From Methylobacterium fujisawaense (GTDB taxonomy: Bacteria; Pseudomonadota; Alphaproteobacteria; Rhizobiales; Beijerinckiaceae): a DNA stretch of 64,000 bases. The DNA lies in assembly GCF_014138435.1 (NCBI RefSeq), contig NZ_JACJIM010000008.1, forward strand, positions 1 through 64,000. Reading direction: 5' to 3'. Below the pieces are notes generated by a model. That model saw nothing but the letters and a program-made list of their open reading frames with translations. It was not told the origin of the DNA and did no database searches. How positions within the stretch are numbered: the stretch's first letter is position 1; every line of letters starts with the position of its first letter. Shown here in pieces: positions 59,570 through 64,000 of the stretch. Both the position numbers and the translations under genes were made by a program.

Positions 59570-60913
59570 ATGCGCATTCTCCTGACTGCGGCCCTGGTGG
59601 CCGCCGGCGTCCTCGTGGGCGCCGCCGTTCCCGCCGTGTCCGGCTTCGTTCGCGGCCTCCTCGCCGCGGCCGGGTTGCCGCCGGCCCTCCACACCTTCGC
59701 CGCCGGGCCTGGCCCAGCATCGCCGGGCGAGCCCCGCCACGAAGCGGGCGGCGGCCACGACCACGGCAAGGCCGCCGCCCCCAAGGCGGGCGCAGGCCAC
59801 GCTCACGGAGCGCACGAGCCTTCCGAAGCCGAGGGCGCGGAGGGGCACGTCACGATGACCGCCGAGCAGATCGAGAACCAGGACATCAAGGTGGCCAAGG
59901 CGGAAGGCGGCCTGCTGTCGAGGCACATCCTCGTCCCCGGCACGATCACCCCGGACACGGACCGGATCGCCCGCGTCCCGGTCCGCGTCGTCGGCACGGT
60001 GTCCGAGATGCGCAAGCGCCTCGGCGACGACGTGCGGAAGGGGGACGTCGTCGCCGTCCTCGACAGCCGCGAGGTCGCCGACGCCAAGAGCGAGTACCTC
60101 ACCGCCATGGTCCAGTCCGACCTCCAGAAGGTCAATTTCGAGCGCCAGCAGAGGCTGCTGGCATCCGCGGCGGCATCCCAGGCGGCGTTCGACAACGCCA
60201 AGGCCGTGTTCCAGGAGAACCAGCTCCGCGTCGACCTCGCCCGCCAGAAGCTCTCGGCGCTCGGCCTGAACGCCGCCGAGGTCGCCGCCGCGCAGAAACG
60301 CGACGAGGCGACGCCCAACGCCTCGACCCTGCGCCAGTACGAGCTGCGGGCGCCCATCTCCGGCCGCATCGTCGAGCGCAAGGTCGACGTGGGCACCGCC
60401 GTCGGCAAGGAGGGCGACCCGGCCGACGTCTACACCGTGGCCGACCTCTCCACCGTCTGGATCGAGCTCGCGGTGCCGACCTCGGACCTCGACGAGGTCC
60501 GGGAAGGCGCCCGGGTCACCGTGAACCGCGGCGGCCGCAGCGTGCAGGGGAAGGTGGTGTTCGTCAGCCCGCTGCTGAACGCCGACACCCGGTCCGCCCG
60601 GGTGGTGGTCTCGCTGCCCAACCAGGACATGGCCTGGCGTCCGGGGACCTACGTCACCGCCGAGGTCGAGACCGAGACGGATCGAGTGCCCGTCCGGGTG
60701 GCCAAGGCCGCGCTCCAGACCGTCGAGGGCAAGCGCGTCGTCTTCGTGCGCACCGACGAGGGCTTCGAGAAGCGCGAGGTCGAGCTCGGGCGCGCGGATG
60801 ACGACGCCTACGAGGTGGTCTCCGGCCTCAAGGCCGGCGAGGACATCGCGGTCGCCAATACCTTCCTCCTCAAGGCCGAGCTCGGGAAGAGCGAAGCCGG
60901 CCACGAGCATTGA
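59570..60913 (+). CDS. czcB: CzcB-type RND periplasmic adaptor
   Basis: This 447-residue membrane-fusion protein of a Co/Zn/Cd-type efflux pump has an N-terminal membrane anchor or signal (about 1-32). A His-rich metal-binding segment follows (HEAGGGHDHGK, GAGHAHGAHE), then MTAEQIENQDIKVAKAEGG as the start of the adaptor fold. A lipoyl domain (VVGTVSEMRKRLGDDVRKGD), a helical hairpin and beta-barrel domains complete it, ending in GHEH. czcA begins 11 bases later. No czcC outer-membrane factor is next to it. Confidence 0.9.
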   Translation: MRILLTAALVAAGVLVGAAVPAVSGFVRGLLAAAGLPPALHTFAAGPGPASPGEPRHEAGGGHDHGKAAAPKAGAGHAHGAHEPSEAEGAEGHVTMTAEQIENQDIKVAKAEGGLLSRHILVPGTITPDTDRIARVPVRVVGTVSEMRKRLGDDVRKGDVVAVLDSREVADAKSEYLTAMVQSDLQKVNFERQQRLLASAAASQAAFDNAKAVFQENQLRVDLARQKLSALGLNAAEVAAAQKRDEATPNASTLRQYELRAPISGRIVERKVDVGTAVGKEGDPADVYTVADLSTVWIELAVPTSDLDEVREGARVTVNRGGRSVQGKVVFVSPLLNADTRSARVVVSLPNQDMAWRPGTYVTAEVETETDRVPVRVAKAALQTVEGKRVVFVRTDEGFEKREVELGRADDDAYEVVSGLKAGEDIAVANTFLLKAELGKSEAGHEH

Positions 60914-60924
60914 GGGGCCGAGAC

Positions 60925-63900
60925 ATGATCAGCCGCATCCTCGACGTCTCGGTCCGCCAGCGCTGGCTCGTGCTGCTGCTGTCGCTGCTCGCCGCCGGCT
61001 TCGGCGGCTACGCGGTGACGCAGCTGCCCATCGATGCGGTCCCGGACATCACCAACAACCAGGTGCAGATCAACACGACCGCGCCCTCGCTCGCGCCGGT
61101 CGATATCGAGAAGCAGGTCACCTACCCGGTCGAGACCGCCCTCGCCGGCATCAAGGGGCTCGAATACACCCGCTCGCTCTCGCGCAACGGCTTCTCGCAG
61201 GTCACCGCCGTCTTCGCCGAGACGCTCGACATCTACTTCGCCCGCCAGCAGGTGGCCGAGCGCCTCGCCCAGGTGAGGCGGGACCTGCCCCCCGGGGCAG
61301 AGCCCGCCATGGGCCCGATCTCCACGGGCCTCGGCGAGATCTACATGTGGTCGATCCACTACGCGAAGCCCGGCGAGCGAACGCTCTCGAAGGCGGGCGC
61401 GCCGGGCTGGCAGCCCGACGGAAGCTACCTGACCCCCGAGGGCCAGCGTCTCAGGACCGCGCTGGAGCAGACCGCGTACCTGCGCACGGTTCAGGACTGG
61501 ATCATCCGGCCCCAGATCAAGACCGTGCCCGGCGTGGCCGGCGTCGACGGGATCGGCGGCTTCGAGAAGCAGTACCACGTCCAGCCCGACCCCGATAAGC
61601 TCGCCTCCCTCGACCTGTCCTTCTCGGACGTCGTCCGGGCGCTGGAGGCGAACAACGCCAACCAGGGCGCTCGCTACCTGGAGGATAACGGCGAGGGCTA
61701 CGTCGTGCGCGCCGCCGGACGCCTCGAGGACATGGACGACATCGGCAACGTCGTGGTCGCGACCCGCGGCGGCGTGCCGGTCCGGATCCGGGACATCGCC
61801 GAGGTCCGCATCGGCCGCGACCTGCGCACCGGCTCGGGCAGCGAGGACGGCCAGGAGGTCGTCATCGGCACCGCCCTGATGCTGATCGGCGAGAACAGCC
61901 GCACGGTGGCCGCCGCGGTCGACGCCAAGATGGACCAGATCCGCAGGAGCCTGCCCCCCGGCGTCGCGGTCCAGACCGTCCTCGACCGGACCCGTCTCGT
62001 CGAGGCGACGGTGAGGACGGTGGTGAAGAACCTGTCCGAGGGCGCGGCCCTCGTCATCGTCATCCTGTTCCTGCTGCTCGGCAACATCCGGGCGGCCGTC
62101 ATCACGGCGCTGGTCATCCCGGTGGCGATGCTGATGACCCTGACCGGGATGGTCGAGGCGAAGATCTCGGCGAACCTGATGTCGCTCGGCGCCCTCGACT
62201 TCGGCCTCATCGTCGACGGGGCGGTGATCATCACCGAGAACGCCCTGCGCCATCTCGCCGAGAAGCAACACGCCCTCGGGCGGGCCCTCGAGACCGAGGA
62301 GCGCCTTCAGACGGTGCGGGCGTCGGCTGAGGAGATGATCAAGCCGTCCCTCTACGGGCAAGCCATCATCATCCTGGTCTACGTGCCGCTCCTGACCTTC
62401 ACCGGGGTCGAGGGCAAGATGTTCGCGCCGATGGCGCTGACCGTCATCATCGCGCTGGTCTCGGCCTTCATCCTGTCGCTGACCTTCGTGCCGGCGCTGA
62501 TCGCCATCGTCATCACCGGCACGGTCACCGAGAAGGACAACCTCATCATCCGGGCGCTGAAGGCGGCCTACCGGCCGGTGCTCGGGGCTGCGGTGCGCGG
62601 TCCCCTCGCCTTTCTCGGGGCGGCCCTGTTGCTGCTGGTCGGGGCGGGCGTCCTGTTCACCCGGCTCGGGACCGAGTTCATCCCGCAACTCGACGAGAAG
62701 AGCATCGCGCTCAACGCCACCCGCATCCCCTCGACCTCGTTGACCCAGTCGCAGGCGATGCAGCTCAAGGTCGAGCAGGTGGTCTCCAAGTTCCCGCAGG
62801 TCGCCTACGTGTTCTCGAAGACCGGCACGGCGGAGGTCGCCTCCGACCCGATGCCGCCGAACTCCTCCGACACCTTCGTCATGCTCAGACCGCAGGAGGC
62901 GTGGCCGGACCCGAGCCTGTCGAAGGCCGACCTGCAGGCGCAGATCGAGACGGCGGTGGGGGCGCTCGCCGGCAACGTCTACGAGTTCTCGCAGCCGATC
63001 CAGCTCCGCTTCAACGAGCTGCTCGCCGGCACCCGGGGCGACCTCGCCGTGAAGGTGTTCGGCGAGGAGTTCGAGCCGATGCTGAAGACCGCCAACCAGA
63101 TCGCGGCGGTCCTGAAGGGCATCGACGGCGCCGAGGACGTGAAGGTCGAGCAGACGGCGGGCCTGCCGTTCCTGGAGATCAAGATCAACAAGGCCGAGGC
63201 CGCCCGCTACGGCCTCAGCACGGGCGCCATCCAGGAGGTCATCGGCGCGGCCATCGGCGGCAAGGATGCCGGCGTCGTCTTCGAGGGCGACCGGCGCTTT
63301 CCCATCGTGGTGCGCCTCACCGACACGGTGCGCGAGGACCGCGAGGCCCTGGAGAATATCCCGGTGCCCCTGCCGCCCGGCCCGAACGGCCGTGCGCGTT
63401 CGGTCCTGCTCAAGCAGGTGGCGGGCTTCTCGGTCACGGAGGGGCCGAACCAGATCAGCCGCGAGAACGGCAAGCGCCGGGTGGTCGTCACCGCCAACGT
63501 GCGCGGGCGCGACATCGGCTCCCTCGTGGCGGAGGCGCAGGCCGAGGTCGGGCAGCAAGTGCCGTTGCCGCCGGGCTCCTTCGTGACCTGGGGCGGCCAG
63601 TTCGAGAACCTCGCCTCGGCCAAGCAGCGGCTGATGGTGGTGGTGCCGGCGTGCTTCTTCCTGATCTTCCTGCTGCTCTACTCGGCCCTGGGCTCGCCGC
63701 GGGACGCACTGCTGGTGTTCAGCGCGGTGCCGCTGGCGCTGACCGGCGGCATCGTGGCCCTGTGGCTGCGCGGCATGCCGGTCTCGGTGCCGGCGGCGGT
63801 CGGCTTCATCGCGCTGTCGGGCGTGGCGGTCCTGAACGGGCTCGTGATGCTGACCTTCATCAAGCAGCTCGTGGCGGAGGGGCGCCCGAAGCGGGAGGCC

Positions 63901-64000
63901 ATCCTGGAGGGCGCGATGATCCGGCTGCGGCCGGTGGCGATGACGGCGCTGGTCGCTTCGCTCGGCTTCGTGCCGATGGCCATCGCCACCGAGACCGGGG
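60925..64000 (+). CDS. czcA: CzcA-type heavy-metal efflux RND permease (3' end outside window)
   Basis: The gene is open to the right edge, giving 1025 codons; CzcA proteins are about 1050-1060 residues, so only a short C-terminus is missing. The N-terminus MISRILDVSVRQRWLVLLLS and the periplasmic substrate domains are standard. The transmembrane-4 relay motif DFGLIVDGAVIITEN keeps both Asp residues and the Glu, unlike the pump at 48867-52016. It exports divalent Co, Zn, Cd or Ni from periplasm or cytosol with CzcB. An AGGGGCCGAGAC leader links it to czcB in one operon. Confidence 0.94.
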   Translation, partial: MISRILDVSVRQRWLVLLLSLLAAGFGGYAVTQLPIDAVPDITNNQVQINTTAPSLAPVDIEKQVTYPVETALAGIKGLEYTRSLSRNGFSQVTAVFAETLDIYFARQQVAERLAQVRRDLPPGAEPAMGPISTGLGEIYMWSIHYAKPGERTLSKAGAPGWQPDGSYLTPEGQRLRTALEQTAYLRTVQDWIIRPQIKTVPGVAGVDGIGGFEKQYHVQPDPDKLASLDLSFSDVVRALEANNANQGARYLEDNGEGYVVRAAGRLEDMDDIGNVVVATRGGVPVRIRDIAEVRIGRDLRTGSGSEDGQEVVIGTALMLIGENSRTVAAAVDAKMDQIRRSLPPGVAVQTVLDRTRLVEATVRTVVKNLSEGAALVIVILFLLLGNIRAAVITALVIPVAMLMTLTGMVEAKISANLMSLGALDFGLIVDGAVIITENALRHLAEKQHALGRALETEERLQTVRASAEEMIKPSLYGQAIIILVYVPLLTFTGVEGKMFAPMALTVIIALVSAFILSLTFVPALIAIVITGTVTEKDNLIIRALKAAYRPVLGAAVRGPLAFLGAALLLLVGAGVLFTRLGTEFIPQLDEKSIALNATRIPSTSLTQSQAMQLKVEQVVSKFPQVAYVFSKTGTAEVASDPMPPNSSDTFVMLRPQEAWPDPSLSKADLQAQIETAVGALAGNVYEFSQPIQLRFNELLAGTRGDLAVKVFGEEFEPMLKTANQIAAVLKGIDGAEDVKVEQTAGLPFLEIKINKAEAARYGLSTGAIQEVIGAAIGGKDAGVVFEGDRRFPIVVRLTDTVREDREALENIPVPLPPGPNGRARSVLLKQVAGFSVTEGPNQISRENGKRRVVVTANVRGRDIGSLVAEAQAEVGQQVPLPPGSFVTWGGQFENLASAKQRLMVVVPACFFLIFLLLYSALGSPRDALLVFSAVPLALTGGIVALWLRGMPVSVPAAVGFIALSGVAVLNGLVMLTFIKQLVAEGRPKREAILEGAMIRLRPVAMTALVASLGFVPMAIATETG

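Overview
The window is very GC-rich, densely packed chromosomal DNA with strong third-position GC bias. The gene content (NtrYX-Hfq-HflX order, ParA plus ribbon-helix-helix partner, DUF4170, CtrA-like and EcfG-like promoter motifs, malonyl-CoA decarboxylase/synthetase, aerobic-type cobalamin genes) points to an alphaproteobacterium of the Hyphomicrobiales, most likely a Methylobacterium or close relative. That placement is an inference from gene families, not from a marker-gene comparison. No rRNA, CRISPR array, integrase, transposase or prophage was recognised. Two tRNA genes are present: tRNA-Sec (25.8 kb) and tRNA-Glu (47.2 kb).

Region by region. 0.4-5.3 kb, all minus strand: dacC-type D,D-carboxypeptidase, tmk and holB, preceded by an RlpA-like protein. 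5.6-7.5 kb: an orphan parA/ribbon-helix-helix pair and a divergent PAS-domain protein share an intergenic region with a full CtrA-box. 7.6-13.6 kb: an acyl-CoA synthetase, a small membrane protein, a secreted alpha/beta hydrolase-fold protein whose nucleophile position reads as glycine, and a TonB-dependent siderophore receptor behind an iron-control-like palindrome. 13.7-24.3 kb, all minus: a PhnDCE-type (possibly selenate) ABC transporter, a membrane adenylate/guanylate cyclase coupled to hflX, hfq, and the ntrYX two-component system. 24.6-27.2 kb: a Gfo/Idh/MocA oxidoreductase, selC, a foldable inverted-repeat region, a perfect EcfG-type stress promoter and a small ORF containing an 18-bp perfect hairpin.

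27.4-34.6 kb: prs, glycogen debranching (glgX) and trehalose-6-phosphate synthase (otsA), then a four-gene cassette of small envelope proteins (YqjD/ElaB-like, holin-X family, DUF3618, and a second YqjD-like protein) that looks like a general-stress module. 34.7-37.8 kb: malonyl-CoA decarboxylase plus malonyl-CoA synthetase. 38-47 kb: two MFS transporters, a 2-hydroxyacid dehydrogenase and five cobalamin genes (cobC, cbiB/cobD, cobQ, cobO, cobU).

47.2-64 kb, immediately downstream of tRNA-Glu, is a metal-homeostasis region: DUF305 and other small periplasmic proteins, a CusA/CzcA-like RND pump with its adaptor, Cys/His-rich small proteins, a CopZ-like HMA protein behind a CueR-type operator, chromate transporter chrA, the nickel/cobalt pair rcnA-rcnR with a recognisable operator, ynfA, and a CzcBA pump whose czcA runs off the end of the window. 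Neither RND system has an outer-membrane factor gene here. The cobalamin genes and the cobalt/nickel efflux genes lie within 20 kb of each other, so cobalt use and cobalt export are encoded close together.
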